Part shown: positions 22,304 to 31,268 of the stretch, in pieces | How the letters are laid out: the number at the start of each line of letters is the position of its first letter | Position numbering within the stretch: position 1 is the first letter of the stretch | Assembly: GCF_022808695.1 (NCBI RefSeq) | Contig: NZ_JAKZKW010000001.1 | Location: 434,001-498,000 of the forward strand | Origin: Fundidesulfovibrio soli | GTDB lineage: Bacteria > Desulfobacterota > Desulfovibrionia > Desulfovibrionales > Desulfovibrionaceae | Reading direction: 5' to 3' | DNA length: 64,000 bases | The notes under the pieces: generated by a model | The model's input: the letters and a program-made list of their open reading frames with translations, nothing else | Databases searched by the model: none | What the model was told of the DNA's origin: nothing | Program-made: the position numbers and the translations under genes

Positions 22304-23050
22304 TTAGTCCATCTCCGCCAGGAGTTCTTCGGGCAAGTCGAAGTTGGCGTGGGTCTTCTGCACGTCGTCGTAATCTTCCAGGGCGTCCAGGAGCTTCAGC
22401 AGCTTGCGCCCGGTCTCGACATCCACGGCCACGGTGTTCTTGGGAACCATGGTCAGCTCCACGGAAAGGAGCTCCAGCTTGGCGTCCTCCAGGGCCTGGC
22501 GCACGATGTCCAGCTCCTCGGGGGCGGTGGTCACTTCCCAGTTCTCGCCGTCGCCGGATACGTCCTCGGCACCGGCCTCCAGGGCGGCCTCCATGACCTG
22601 ATCCTCGGCGTACTTGGCCTTGTCCAGCTCGATGAGCCCCTTCTTGTCGAACATCCAGCCCACGCATCCGGCCTCGCCGAGGCTGCCGCCGTTCTTGCTC
22701 ATGATGGAGCGTACCTCGGCCACGGTGCGGTTGCGGTTGTCCGTGGCCGCATCCACCAGGATGGCCGCGCCGCCCGGCCCGTAGCCCTCATAGGTGACCT
22801 CGTCGAAGTTGCCGCCGGCCAGCTCTCCGGTGCCCTTCTTGATGGCCGTCTCGATCTTGTCCTTGGGCAGGTTCACGGCCTTGGCCGCCGCGATGGCCGA
22901 ACGCAGGCGGGCGTTGATGCCGGGGTCTCCGCCACCGGCCTTGGCGGCGAGCATCAGCTCCTTGGTGACCTTGGTGAAAACCTTGCCCTTCTTGGCGTCC
23001 TGGGCGCCCTTGCGCACCTGGATGTTCTTCCATTTCGAATGCCCAGCCAT
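22304..23050 (-). CDS. YebC/PmpR/TACO1 family protein
   Basis: 248 residues beginning MAGHSKWKNIQVRKGAQDAKKG, the invariant start of the family. Members have been described as DNA-binding regulators and, more recently, as translation factors that ease ribosome stalling, so the older name should be read with care. Commonly adjacent to ruvC, as here. One base separates its start from the stop of rlmE at 23052. Confidence 0.95.
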   Translation of the reverse strand: MAGHSKWKNIQVRKGAQDAKKGKVFTKVTKELMLAAKAGGGDPGINARLRSAIAAAKAVNLPKDKIETAIKKGTGELAGGNFDEVTYEGYGPGGAAILVDAATDNRNRTVAEVRSIMSKNGGSLGEAGCVGWMFDKKGLIELDKAKYAEDQVMEAALEAGAEDVSGDGENWEVTTAPEELDIVRQALEDAKLELLSVELTMVPKNTVAVDVETGRKLLKLLDALEDYDDVQKTHANFDLPEELLAEMD

Positions 23051-23051
23051 T

Positions 23052-23663
23052 CTATCCTCCGGCTATTTCTGGAAGACCCCGGAAGCCGAGGCCCACGATG
23101 AACTGTTCGAAGCTCTCCGAGCGGGAGCTTTTGGGTTTGGCGGTCTTGACCTTTTCGAAGCTGCCGCGCATGGAGTCGGTGAAGGCCTTGACGTCAGGCC
23201 CCATGAATATCTTGGCGACGAAGTGGCCGCCGTGTATCAGGCAAGTCCCGGCCAGCGCAAGGGCCTGCTCCACAAGCTCCAGGGAGCGGGCCTGGTCCGT
23301 TATGCGCTGGCCTGTTGTTTTCGGGGCCATGTCGCTGATGACCAGATCGAAGGGCTTCACCGAGTCCAGCAGGGCCGTGAATTCGGGGCCGGGCTCCAGG
23401 GCGTCGGCCACCAGGAAGGTGACGTTCTCCGGGAAGGCGGTCTCGGTGGGGTTCAAATCCACCGCGATCACCCGGCCCGAAGGCCCCACCTTCTTGGCGG
23501 CGTAGAGCGTCCAGGAGCCGGGGGTGGCCCCCAGGTCCAGCACTTTCTGGCCAGGGCGGAGCAGCTTGAAGTTGTTGTCCATCTCCTGGAGCTTGTAGAC
23601 GGAGCGCGCGGGATAGTTTTCCTGCTTGGCGCGCTTGAAGTAATGGTCTTGAACTTTTTTCAT
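23052..23663 (-). CDS. rlmE: 23S rRNA 2'-O-ribose methyltransferase RlmE (FtsJ)
   Basis: 203 residues from ATG at 23663 ([20 protein letters not shown]). RlmE methylates U2552 of 23S rRNA late in large-subunit assembly. Seen: SAM site [11 protein letters not shown] at 41-51 and the K-D-K-E catalytic tetrad Lys24, Asp111 (SDMAP), Lys151 (FVAKIF) and Glu186. An extended reading upstream to 23945 overlaps the divergent gene and is rejected. First gene of the yebC-ruv group. Confidence 0.95.
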   Translation of the reverse strand: MKKVQDHYFKRAKQENYPARSVYKLQEMDNNFKLLRPGQKVLDLGATPGSWTLYAAKKVGPSGRVIAVDLNPTETAFPENVTFLVADALEPGPEFTALLDSVKPFDLVISDMAPKTTGQRITDQARSLELVEQALALAGTCLIHGGHFVAKIFMGPDVKAFTDSMRGSFEKVKTAKPKSSRSESFEQFIVGLGFRGLPEIAGG

Positions 23664-23705
23664 GGGCCTCCCCGAAAGAAGAACCTGTAGCAAGGCTCCC
23701 AACAC

Positions 23706-25169
23706 ATGCCAAGCCCTCCCCGGCGCATGCGCCTGACGGACGAACTGGGCCAGCCGAAAACGCCCGGCACCGCGCGGGAGATTCTCGCCAGCGCGGACTC
23801 GCCGGACTGGCTGCTGCTCGGGCTCGGGCCGGACCCTGCCGCTCTGGCCGCCGGGCTGCCCCCCGAGGCGCGCGTGGCCTGGATCGAATGCCCGGACTTC
23901 GAGGCCCAGGCCGGGCCGGACTGGCTTGCGGCCATCCCGCCGCACTGGACGCGCCTGGAGGGGCTGCCCTCCCCGCCCGGCGGCAACATCTCCTTGTGCG
24001 TATCGAGCCTCCGGCTGTTCCCAGGCTTCTGGGGCCCGTTGATGGCTCGTCTGCGCCTACCCTCCCAGGCGGCCCCTTCGACAAAGCCGACGGTGCTCAT
24101 GCCCGCATCATGCGGACGGCTGCTGCGCCGCGAGCTGCTGAAGGCATTCAGGGCGCGTGGTTTCCGCGTCCTGGAGATCCAGCCCGGGGAACTGGCGGCC
24201 GTGCTGCGCCGGGAGAGCCCATCCCTGTTCCTGAGCGTCAATTTCGACGGCCTGGACGAGTCGGGGTTCGACTACCACCTGCTCAGGCGCGCCGGGGTGC
24301 CCGTGGCCGTATGGTGCGTGGACAACCCTTTCCACGCCCTGAGCCGCCTGAAAGGCCTGTTCTGGCGGGAAATCCATATATTCGTCACCGACGGCTGGTT
24401 CCTGGAGTCCCTGCGCCGCCACGGAGCAGAACACGCATACCATTTGCCTCTGGCCGCCTGCCAGAGCTTCTTCGACGCAAGGCCCGACGCCCCGCAGCTT
24501 CAAGGCAGGTTGCTCTTCGTCGGCCGCAGCGGCTTTCCCGGGCGGGACGACTATTTCGCGGGCCTGCGCCCGCCGCAGGAGCTTCTGGATGAAGCCCTGG
24601 CCATGCTTCCGCAGGGCCAACGCCCGGACTACGCCTGGTGGCTCAAGCGCCTTGGCTGCGAAACCCTTTGGCCCGGCAGGCAGGCTCGTCTGGCCGGGCT
24701 TGGCGCGGAGTTGTGCGGCCAGGCCTGGCGCGCCGCCGTCATCGAGGGCGCGGCAGCGGCCGGCCCCCTGTCGGTCTGCGGCGACAAGCGCTGGCCGGAG
24801 CTGGCGCGGGCCACCTTCGAGCTGCTGCCCCCTGTGGACTACTACGGCCCCCTGGCCGGGATGTACGCCTCCTGCCGCTGCGTCATCGGGGCCACAAGCC
24901 CCTTATTGCCACGCGGTCTGAACCAGCGCCACTTTGACGTGTGGGCAGCGGGCGGCCTGTTGCTCTCCGACGACACCCCTGGCCTGGACATCTTCCCCGC
25001 CGATCTCATGCGGGAGATCGTCTTCCGCACGCCCGGCGAAATCCCCGAGGCCCTGCGCCGCCTGGAATCCGCGGGCGAGGCCCTGCGCACCGCCTGGCGG
25101 GAGCATATCGCCTCCCAACACACCTACGATGCCCGGGTGGAAACCATATTGAATCACGCCACCCCTTGA
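23706..25169 (+). CDS. CgeB-like glycosyltransferase (DUF3880 type)
   Basis: 487 residues, divergent from rlmE. The middle (about 135-260) matches the DUF3880 pattern with [37 protein letters not shown], read here as separated conserved words, and the C-terminal third ([16 protein letters not shown], then DDTPGLDIF) is the Glyco_trans_1_2 region of CgeB-like proteins. These modify surface structures; in Desulfovibrio relatives are often near flagellin or glycan genes. Substrate unknown. Met8 at 23727 is an alternative start. The stop lies inside the tRNA-Ala promoter. Confidence 0.82.
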   Translation: MPSPPRRMRLTDELGQPKTPGTAREILASADSPDWLLLGLGPDPAALAAGLPPEARVAWIECPDFEAQAGPDWLAAIPPHWTRLEGLPSPPGGNISLCVSSLRLFPGFWGPLMARLRLPSQAAPSTKPTVLMPASCGRLLRRELLKAFRARGFRVLEIQPGELAAVLRRESPSLFLSVNFDGLDESGFDYHLLRRAGVPVAVWCVDNPFHALSRLKGLFWREIHIFVTDGWFLESLRRHGAEHAYHLPLAACQSFFDARPDAPQLQGRLLFVGRSGFPGRDDYFAGLRPPQELLDEALAMLPQGQRPDYAWWLKRLGCETLWPGRQARLAGLGAELCGQAWRAAVIEGAAAAGPLSVCGDKRWPELARATFELLPPVDYYGPLAGMYASCRCVIGATSPLLPRGLNQRHFDVWAAGGLLLSDDTPGLDIFPADLMREIVFRTPGEIPEALRRLESAGEALRTAWREHIASQHTYDARVETILNHATP

Positions 25170-25194
25170 CCGCCCCTGCAAAAAGGCTTAACTA
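25166..25194 (+). promoter_or_regulatory. Promoter of tRNA-Ala
   Basis: TTGACC and TAACTA with exactly 17 bp between them; the -10 ends 13 bases before the mature tRNA 5' end. The -35 overlaps the stop codon of the preceding gene. Confidence 0.7.
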
Positions 25195-25207
25195 GCCTGC
25201 CTCGCAC

Positions 25208-25283
25208 GGGGGCGTAGCTCAGCTGGGAGAGCGCAGCGTTCGCAATGCTGAGGTCGTGAGTTCGATCCTCATCGCCTCCACCA
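25208..25283 (+). tRNA. tRNA-Ala, anticodon CGC
   Basis: A complete 76-nt cloverleaf with encoded CCA. Acceptor stem 25208-25214 with 25273-25279 includes the G3-U70 pair that identifies alanine tRNAs. The anticodon loop TTCGCAA gives CGC, reading codon GCG. The 3' end from 25260 is duplicated at 34148-34172, marking it as the integration site of the adjoining island; the gene itself is left intact. Confidence 0.97.
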
Positions 25284-25284
25284 A
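25260..25284 (+). repeat. Left attachment repeat (attL), within tRNA-Ala
   Basis: 25-bp exact match to 34148-34172, beginning in the T-loop and ending one base after the encoded CCA. The sequences diverge immediately outside both ends. Confidence 0.9.
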
Positions 25285-25290
25285 GAATAT

Positions 25291-25328
25291 CGGGCACTCG
25301 GAAGTCATTTCCAAGTGCCCGTTTTCTT
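25291..25328 (+). terminator. Terminator now serving tRNA-Ala
   Basis: CGGGCACT and AGTGCCCG form an 8-bp stem with further inner pairing (GGAA/TTCC), followed by TTTTCTTT. It is element-borne and replaces the terminator stranded at 34179. Confidence 0.75.
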
Positions 25329-25472
25329 TGTGCATACAGAGCGGGCATACAATTGGCGGAACATGGCTTTGCCGCCAACTCTAATGTGTCCCTTGCATGC
25401 TCAGGAAATATGCGGAAGCCTTGTTCTACCCAAACGACACGATACATCTCCAGGAAATTCCTGACAAAACCA

Positions 25473-25520
25473 GCTAATTCGCAATCAGCAGGCCAGTGGT
25501 TCGATTCCCCTCGCTGGCTC
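25473..25520 (+). pseudogene. 3'-half remnant of another tRNA gene
   Basis: An anticodon arm with 4 of 5 pairs and loop TTCGCAA (25473-25489) is followed by a five-base variable loop, a T-arm with canonical TTCGATT loop but one mismatch, and an acceptor-like end. No D-arm or 5' acceptor strand precedes it. Integrating elements that use tRNA genes often carry such 3' halves; this one suggests an earlier or tandem integration at the same place. Confidence 0.5.
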
Positions 25521-25533
25521 GAGAAATACCAAT

Positions 25534-25559
25534 GCCTTACGTTTGAATGAACGTAAGGC
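25534..25559 (+). terminator. Hairpin following the tRNA remnant
   Basis: Perfect 10-bp stem GCCTTACGTT/AACGTAAGGC with a 6-nt loop, followed by CTTTGCTGTTTTTG. Resembles a tRNA terminator and was probably carried with the tRNA remnant. Confidence 0.5.
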
Positions 25560-26419
25560 CTTTGCTGTTTTTGCTAACGTATTGCGAGACCTGGTTCACA
25601 ACGGCCGACCCCTTCAGGCACCAAATCTTGCCCTGAATCCGCCTGTTGCCTTACAGGCGACTGGATTGCCCTAGGGTTTTCTTGGACACCAACTTGGACG
25701 TATGGAACGGACGTCCTGGAGGTGTCAGATGGGCAACGAATCGGCAGGTCGGAAGCGGCCAGGACGGACGCCGGCACGGCGATAATGAAGCGGCGCTTCA
25801 TCATACTGCCTCTGGCCAAGACAGGTCGCCAACGCACGACATGCGCAAGTAATTTTGGGATATTTCATTTTGCCGCCCCCGGTTTGAGTTCAAGGGTGAG
25901 CTTTCGGAGATCCCTGGGGCAGGACATGAGGTTCGGCCAGAAATATCCCGGATTCCATCACGTTCGTCCGAGAAATGGGAGCAGGGGGGACAGCGTCATT
26001 GTGCCTGGACTATGAATTTAATTTTTATCATTAATGTCTGATTTGTAGCTTTTCCAGACGTCATTTTTCCCGCGTAATTCGTGAAAACCTCCGTCACACA
26101 TTCGTGTTTCCCAGGCTATCTTGCGACTCGCAACGATTATATACAGACACAATGCGTCAATCCCTCTCTAGCATTGTTCATATCAGACAAACGTAAATTC
26201 GAGATCGTTCACCGGCTTCAACAGGCACTCCGAAAACACGCGAGGAATGATGCAGTGAAACGCTGGGCTGATTTCTCATGTCCTGCTGCCCGCTCCTTGT
26301 CTGGCGTACAGGTGAAGAGCAGGTGTGAGAGGAGTTCGCAATGAAATCTACGTCAAAGGGCAACCATAAACATGCTCCGGCAACATGCCACAGGGCATGT
26401 TGCCGGGCAGGCCTCACAC
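25560..26419. other. Island stretch without recognisable genes
   Basis: About 860 bases between the tRNA remnant and the antiporter remnant. Short open frames exist on both strands but none has a good start signal with recognisable protein content. The middle (about 25990-26170) is AT-rich. A perfect 12-bp inverted repeat (CCGGCAACATGC at 26377-26388 with 26395-26406, 6-nt loop) precedes the antiporter remnant. The stretch looks like decayed mobile-element DNA. Confidence 0.5.
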
Positions 26420-26579
26420 CCTCCTGGAGGCGGCATTGCCATTGACCTTCTCGACGCTTTCGCTGCCGGCCAGCGACTCGCGGAGTTTGGTGCTGACCCT
26501 CACCTATTTCGTGATGTTGCTCTCGATACTTGCCCAAGGCCTGACGTTGGGCTGGATCGATCGAAAGGTTAGCATGTAG
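26420..26579 (+). pseudogene. C-terminal remnant of a CPA1-type Na+/H+ antiporter
   Basis: One frame reads GGIAID around 26426-26446; after a one-base shift another frame reads TLSLPASDSRSLVLTLTYF and continues FVMLLSILAQGLTLG to a stop at 26579. Together these match the conserved end of NhaP-like cation/proton antiporters (GGI.ALALSLP, LTY.VV.FSILVQGLT). Everything upstream is gone. It is a broken gene; it may once have formed an ion-homeostasis unit with the H+-ATPase downstream. Confidence 0.7.
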
Positions 26580-26688
26580 ACTGGAGTCCTCATGCCTTCT
26601 TCATGCCAGGATGGCGGCAGGCCATAGCCTGGCGTAGAGATCTCGCAATTCGTACAACCCGCGGCAAAACAAAGGTGGAAGGCCCTCT

Positions 26689-29184
26689 ATGGAACCAAAT
26701 GTCCAGCCCGGAGTTCCAGTGGCGGAGCCGGGATCGAAGCCCGACAGGAAGGACGATACCAAAGGCAATTTGAAATCCCTTTCCATGCCGGAGTTGCTGG
26801 AACGGCTTGGATCGTCTCCGGATGGCCTCAGCCAAGCTGAAGCGCGGAGCCGGCTGGCCCAACACGGACCGAACGAGATACAGGAAAAGGCGACCAACGC
26901 CTTCCTGAAATTCCTCTCCTATTTTTGGGGGCCTATACCCTGGATGATCGAAGCGGCCGTGGTCCTGTCGGCGATTGCCCGCCACTGGCCGGACTTCGCC
27001 ATCATCCTTCTTCTGCTACTGGCAAACGCCGTGGTGGGATTCTGGGAAGAACATCAGGCGGGCAACGCCATCGCCGCGCTGAAGGCCAAACTGGCGATCA
27101 GGGCTCGTGCGAAACGTGATGGAAAGTGGGTCACCCCGGAGGCGAGAGACCTTGTGCCCGGCGATGTCATCCGCTTGCGTCTGGGGGACATCGTGCCGGC
27201 GGATGCACGCCTCCTGGAAGGCGACCCGATAGAAGTTGATCAGTCCGCGCTTACGGGAGAGTCGTTGCCCGCCACGTGCGCATCCGGCGAGGCGGTGTTT
27301 TCGGGGGCGATAGTCCGGCAAGGCGAAATCGATGCAATCGTCTACGCCACCGGCAAGGACACCTACTTCGGCAAGACCGCGCAGCTGGTGCAGGTGGCCC
27401 GCACGGTCAGCCATTTCCAGCGAGCGGTGCTGAAGATCGGCAATTACCTGATCATCCTCGCAGTGTCCCTGGTGGTGCTGATTCTTTGTGTCGCGTTCTT
27501 TCGCGGCGACCAGATGCTCACCACGCTTCAGTTCGCACTGGTGTTGACGGTGGCCGCGATTCCCGTGGCCATGCCCACGGTGCTTTCTGTGACCATGGCC
27601 GTCGGCGCAAGGCTATTGGCCAGGAAAGAAGCCATCGTGACACGCCTGGCTGCCATCGAGGAGCTGGCGGGCGTGGACATCCTGTGTTCGGACAAGACCG
27701 GCACCTTGACCCAGAACAAGCTGACCTTGGGCGCTCCGTTCGCCGTTGACGGCGTCACCGCCGTCGACGTCATACGCAACGCCGCGCTGGCATCCCGCGC
27801 CGAAAACAAGGACACCATCGATTTGGCCGTGTTGGGCGGCCTGAGCAACGGTGAGGAATTGAAAGGCTATGAGGTGGTTCATTTCCAGCCGTTCGATCCG
27901 GTGCACAAGCGCACCGAGGCCACGGTCGTTGGCGCGGACGGAAAAGAGTTCAGAACGACCAAGGGCTCTGCACAGGTGATCATGGCGTTGTCGATCAACG
28001 CCGGGCAGGTGGAGCCAGCCGTCGAGAAGGCCGTCAATGAATTCGCGGCGCGGGGCTTCCGTTCGCTGGGCGTGGCGCGGGACGATGGAGGCGGTGCGTG
28101 GCGGTTTCTCGGCGTGTTGCCCCTGTTCGACCCGCCCCGGGAGGAAGCTAAGGCGACCATCGCCGCTGCTCGCCAGATGGGCGTCACGGTCAAGATGATC
28201 ACCGGCGACCAATTCGCCATCGCCCAGGAGACAGCGGGGAAACTGGGGCTGGGCAAGAATATTCTGGACGCCTCCGGGTTCGGCGGCACGGATCATCCTG
28301 AGACGCCCCAATTGGCCGATGCCATAGAGCAAGCGGACGGCTTCGCCCAGGTATTCCCCGAACACAAGTTCCACATCGTGGATGTCTTGCAGAAACGAGG
28401 CCACATTGTGGGCATGACGGGCGACGGGGTGAACGACGCCCCCGCGCTGAAAAAGGCCGACTGCGGCATCGCCGTCTCAGGGGCGACGGACGCGGCGCGT
28501 GCGGCGGCGTCCATAGTATTGATGACATCAGGCTTGTCGGTGATCATACATGCCATCACTGAGAGCCGGAAAATCTTTCAGCGGATGAACAGTTACGCCA
28601 TTTACCGCATCGCTGAAACCTTGCGCGTGCTGCTGTTCATGACGCTGGCGATTTTAGTTTTCAATTTTTACCCTTTGACTGCGGTGATGATCGTCATGCT
28701 GGCCCTGCTCAATGACGGCGCAATACTATCCATCGCCTACGACAACGTCCATTACAAGAACACGCCAGAGGCTTGGAACATGCGATTGGTGCTGGGGGTC
28801 TCCACTGTCCTGGGCGTCATAGGAGTCGTCTCCGCATTCGGCTTGTTTTATCTTGGCGAGCGGGTCTTTCATCTCGACCGTGCGCACATCCAGACCTTGA
28901 TGTATCTGAAACTGTCCGTGGCTGGACATTTGACGATCTTCCTGACGCGCACGCGCGGGCCATTCTGGTCCATTCGCCCCGCACGGGTTCTCTGGATAGC
29001 TGTTCTTGGCACGCAAATACTGGCGACTCTGATCGCGGTGTATGGTGTGTTCATGACACCGCTCGGCTGGGGCTGGGCGCTGTTCGTATGGGGTTACGCT
29101 TTGATCTGGTTCGTCGTGAATGATAGACTGAAATTGCTCGCCTACCGGGTGCTTGATACAACTGCAACCGCCGCTGCTGGCTGA
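26689..29184 (+). CDS. P-type H+-ATPase, plasma-membrane (P3A) type
   Basis: 831 residues, a near-typical length for the proton-pumping P3A family, which exports H+ at the cost of ATP and is found in plants, fungi and some prokaryotes. Seen in order: two membrane helices near 85-125, actuator TGES at 189-192, membrane helices near 255-310, phosphorylation Asp335 in CSDKTGTLTQNK, TGDQFAIAQETA, hinge TGDGVNDAP at 577-585, and about six C-terminal helices. The short C-terminus lacks the long autoinhibitory tail of plant pumps. A GGTGGAAGG precedes the ATG. It is island cargo; the role may be acid tolerance or energising ion transport. Confidence 0.93.
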   Translation: MEPNVQPGVPVAEPGSKPDRKDDTKGNLKSLSMPELLERLGSSPDGLSQAEARSRLAQHGPNEIQEKATNAFLKFLSYFWGPIPWMIEAAVVLSAIARHWPDFAIILLLLLANAVVGFWEEHQAGNAIAALKAKLAIRARAKRDGKWVTPEARDLVPGDVIRLRLGDIVPADARLLEGDPIEVDQSALTGESLPATCASGEAVFSGAIVRQGEIDAIVYATGKDTYFGKTAQLVQVARTVSHFQRAVLKIGNYLIILAVSLVVLILCVAFFRGDQMLTTLQFALVLTVAAIPVAMPTVLSVTMAVGARLLARKEAIVTRLAAIEELAGVDILCSDKTGTLTQNKLTLGAPFAVDGVTAVDVIRNAALASRAENKDTIDLAVLGGLSNGEELKGYEVVHFQPFDPVHKRTEATVVGADGKEFRTTKGSAQVIMALSINAGQVEPAVEKAVNEFAARGFRSLGVARDDGGGAWRFLGVLPLFDPPREEAKATIAAARQMGVTVKMITGDQFAIAQETAGKLGLGKNILDASGFGGTDHPETPQLADAIEQADGFAQVFPEHKFHIVDVLQKRGHIVGMTGDGVNDAPALKKADCGIAVSGATDAARAAASIVLMTSGLSVIIHAITESRKIFQRMNSYAIYRIAETLRVLLFMTLAILVFNFYPLTAVMIVMLALLNDGAILSIAYDNVHYKNTPEAWNMRLVLGVSTVLGVIGVVSAFGLFYLGERVFHLDRAHIQTLMYLKLSVAGHLTIFLTRTRGPFWSIRPARVLWIAVLGTQILATLIAVYGVFMTPLGWGWALFVWGYALIWFVVNDRLKLLAYRVLDTTATAAAG

Positions 29185-29731
29185 AACATGAATGTATATT
29201 CAATACTATGCGGTCACGCCCTTCAGCGTGATGTGGATTCTCATGCTCTCGATGTGGAACAGTCATGCCGCCTTGGTTGAAATATGTGTGGGTTCGACAT
29301 CGTCGATCTTGGCGCTGAGTTCTCCCAAGGCAATCCACCCGTTAACTTGTTGCTCTGAGGTAGAATTGCCTCGCGACTCCAAACGGGGAGATTTTACATG
29401 AAGACGTCCCCTTACCTCGACAGCCCAGATTCCGAGCATTCTGGAGCTGGCCCAAAGCGGCGCACCCGTGCCTGAGCTTCACCCTGGCGCCCGGTCTTTC
29501 GTAGACAACCCGCACGAGGTTTCGGCCATCCGTTCAAGTTCCCGAAGCCCGGCCCCTCTTTTAGTTGACTGTCCTCCAGTCAAGAGTGTTATGTATGCTT
29601 AAGTCCTAGGACCGACATAGCATCCACCCATGAAGATTGAGGGCGTCGGTACTTTTGCTTTTTGCTGTGGTGCGGGCAGTTCCCAGAAGTCCGTTGGCCG
29701 ATCCTGAATGACTTTGAAAAGGAGAGACACT
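29185..29731. other. Intergenic stretch in the island, no recognised gene
   Basis: 547 bases between the ATPase and DUF1269 genes. No frame gives a convincing protein. A perfect 7-bp inverted repeat TTGACTG/CAGTCAA with a 5-nt loop (29565-29583) overlaps a possible -35 element about 150 bp before the next gene and could be an operator. The rest shows nothing I can name. Confidence 0.4.
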
Positions 29732-30208
29732 ATGAGCGAAATCGTTGCCGTGGCTTACGGAGAAGCGAGCAAGGCCGCCGATGTGCGCCGCCAACTGCTT
29801 TTGATGGAAAAGGAATACCTCTCGGAAGTCGAGGACGCCGTGGTAGTTGAAAAATTGCCCAACGGGAAGATCTTCCTCAATCATATGACACCGCTCAACA
29901 TGGGGGAGTCACTCGGCAACACGTTCCTCGGAAACCTGCTCTCTCTGGTCATCCATGGTCCTGAACCATACGACGCCATCGAGCATCTCCCGGGTGCGGT
30001 CCAGGGGGCCCTTCGGGACGCGGGGGTCACCGACGCCTACATGAAAGATCTGGCAGAAGCGCTCAGGCCCGGGCAGTCCGCGCTCTTTGTGATGATCCGC
30101 CCTGGCGGTTCAGGCAAGGTCATTGAAAAGATGGGAGAGACCGGAGGAAAAATCGTCCACCTCAACCTGGCGCACAAGGACAAGAGCAGGCTGATCGTCT
30201 CTGCCTAG
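29732..30208 (+). CDS. DUF1269 family protein lacking the usual membrane core
   Basis: 158 residues from ATG at 29732, with AAGGAGAG upstream. The N-terminus (AVAYGEASKAADVRRQLLLMEKEYLSEVEDAV, conserved in pieces) and C-terminus (PGQSALFVMIRPGGSGKVIEKM) match DUF1269. In the family a glycine-rich hydrophobic segment normally separates these halves; here it is replaced by a shorter, more polar GESLGNTFLGNLLSLVIHG region, so membrane insertion is doubtful. Function of the family is not known; it often occurs near stress or ion-transport genes. Here it sits between the H+-ATPase and sugar-phosphorylase genes. Confidence 0.8.
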   Translation: MSEIVAVAYGEASKAADVRRQLLLMEKEYLSEVEDAVVVEKLPNGKIFLNHMTPLNMGESLGNTFLGNLLSLVIHGPEPYDAIEHLPGAVQGALRDAGVTDAYMKDLAEALRPGQSALFVMIRPGGSGKVIEKMGETGGKIVHLNLAHKDKSRLIVSA

Positions 30209-30512
30209 TGCGGCATCCTCTGTTTACTACGAACGCAAGGGGGGAATGTGCGGTCAGGCCATTACTGGCGGCTTGTTCCCCCTTTGTGATCTGCAGCCTA
30301 GGGAGGCCTCCCGGGCCAAGCCCCAGTGCCCATGAGCCCATGCCGGTTGCCGGGGGAGCCCCCCGCGATCTTCCGGCTGTCCTCAGCCCGACGCGGCCGG
30401 GTGCCGCGCGAGGAAGCAGGAGAATTCATACGCAGCGAGCCGCAACCATTCCAGAGCATGACGCTTGTAAGCGCCCCACAGCCGGACGGTGCGCCGTACA
30501 CGGAGGCTGACC
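30209..30512. other. Intergenic stretch, no recognised gene
   Basis: 304 bases between the DUF1269 and phosphoglucomutase genes. No plausible protein, and no clear promoter or terminator beyond GC-rich inverted fragments near 30295-30315. Confidence 0.4.
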
Positions 30513-31268
30513 ATGGATGAGAACGGATTGGGCTTGCCCGGCAGCATCCGCGCCTGTCTCTTCGACCTCGATGGCGTCCTCACCAAGACGGCGAGGCTTC
30601 ACGCCGAGGCATGGAAGCGGATGTTCGACGACTTTCTCGCCAGCCGCGCCCGTGCGGACGGGCAACCATTCGTCCCCTTCGATGCGGTTGGCGATTATGA
30701 CCAATACGTCGACGGCAAGCCGCGTGAAGACGGAATACGTTCGTTTCTTGAATCGCGCGGCATAAAGCTCTCCGAAGGGAAAAACGACGACCCGGAAACA
30801 GCGGAAACCATTCATGGGCTCGGAAAGCGCAAGAACGGTATTTTTCTCTCCCTGATGCGAGAACGGGGTGTGGAAGCATACCCCGGTTCATTGCGCTATG
30901 TGCGCGCGGTCAAGGCAGCCGGACTTCGCACCGCGGTGGCATCGTCGAGCACGAACTGCCGGGAGGCGCTCATTGCCGCCGGCATTGCGGAACTGTTCGA
31001 CGCTCGCGTCGACGGCATCGTGGCCAGGGAGCGGCATCTCCCGGGCAAGCCGGCCTCGGACACCTATGTTGCGGCGGCCCGCGCTCTCGGCGTCGATCCT
31101 GCCGGGGCGGCGGTCTTCGAGGATGCCCTTGCCGGTGTGGCCGCAGGCCGCGCGGGCAAGTTTGGATTCGTGGTCGGCGTGGACCGCATGGATCAGGCCG
31201 ACGAGCTTCGCAGTCACGGCGCCGACATTGTCGTCAACGACCTGGCTGCGCTCCTGGTGTCGAAGTGA
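30513..31268 (+). CDS. Beta-phosphoglucomutase family HAD hydrolase
   Basis: 251 residues from ATG at 30513 with GGAGG ten bases upstream; the in-frame codons from 30489 are not needed. HAD motifs: nucleophile Asp18 and acid/base Asp20 in FDLDGVLT, the SSST segment of motif II, a Lys in GKPASD and the FEDALAG of motif IV. The insert between motif I and II contains the cap domain. Beta-phosphoglucomutase converts beta-glucose 1-phosphate to glucose 6-phosphate. It overlaps the GH65 phosphorylase gene by GTGA; that enzyme would supply the beta-glucose 1-phosphate, making a two-gene disaccharide salvage pathway. Confidence 0.9.
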   Translation: MDENGLGLPGSIRACLFDLDGVLTKTARLHAEAWKRMFDDFLASRARADGQPFVPFDAVGDYDQYVDGKPREDGIRSFLESRGIKLSEGKNDDPETAETIHGLGKRKNGIFLSLMRERGVEAYPGSLRYVRAVKAAGLRTAVASSSTNCREALIAAGIAELFDARVDGIVARERHLPGKPASDTYVAAARALGVDPAGAAVFEDALAGVAAGRAGKFGFVVGVDRMDQADELRSHGADIVVNDLAALLVSK

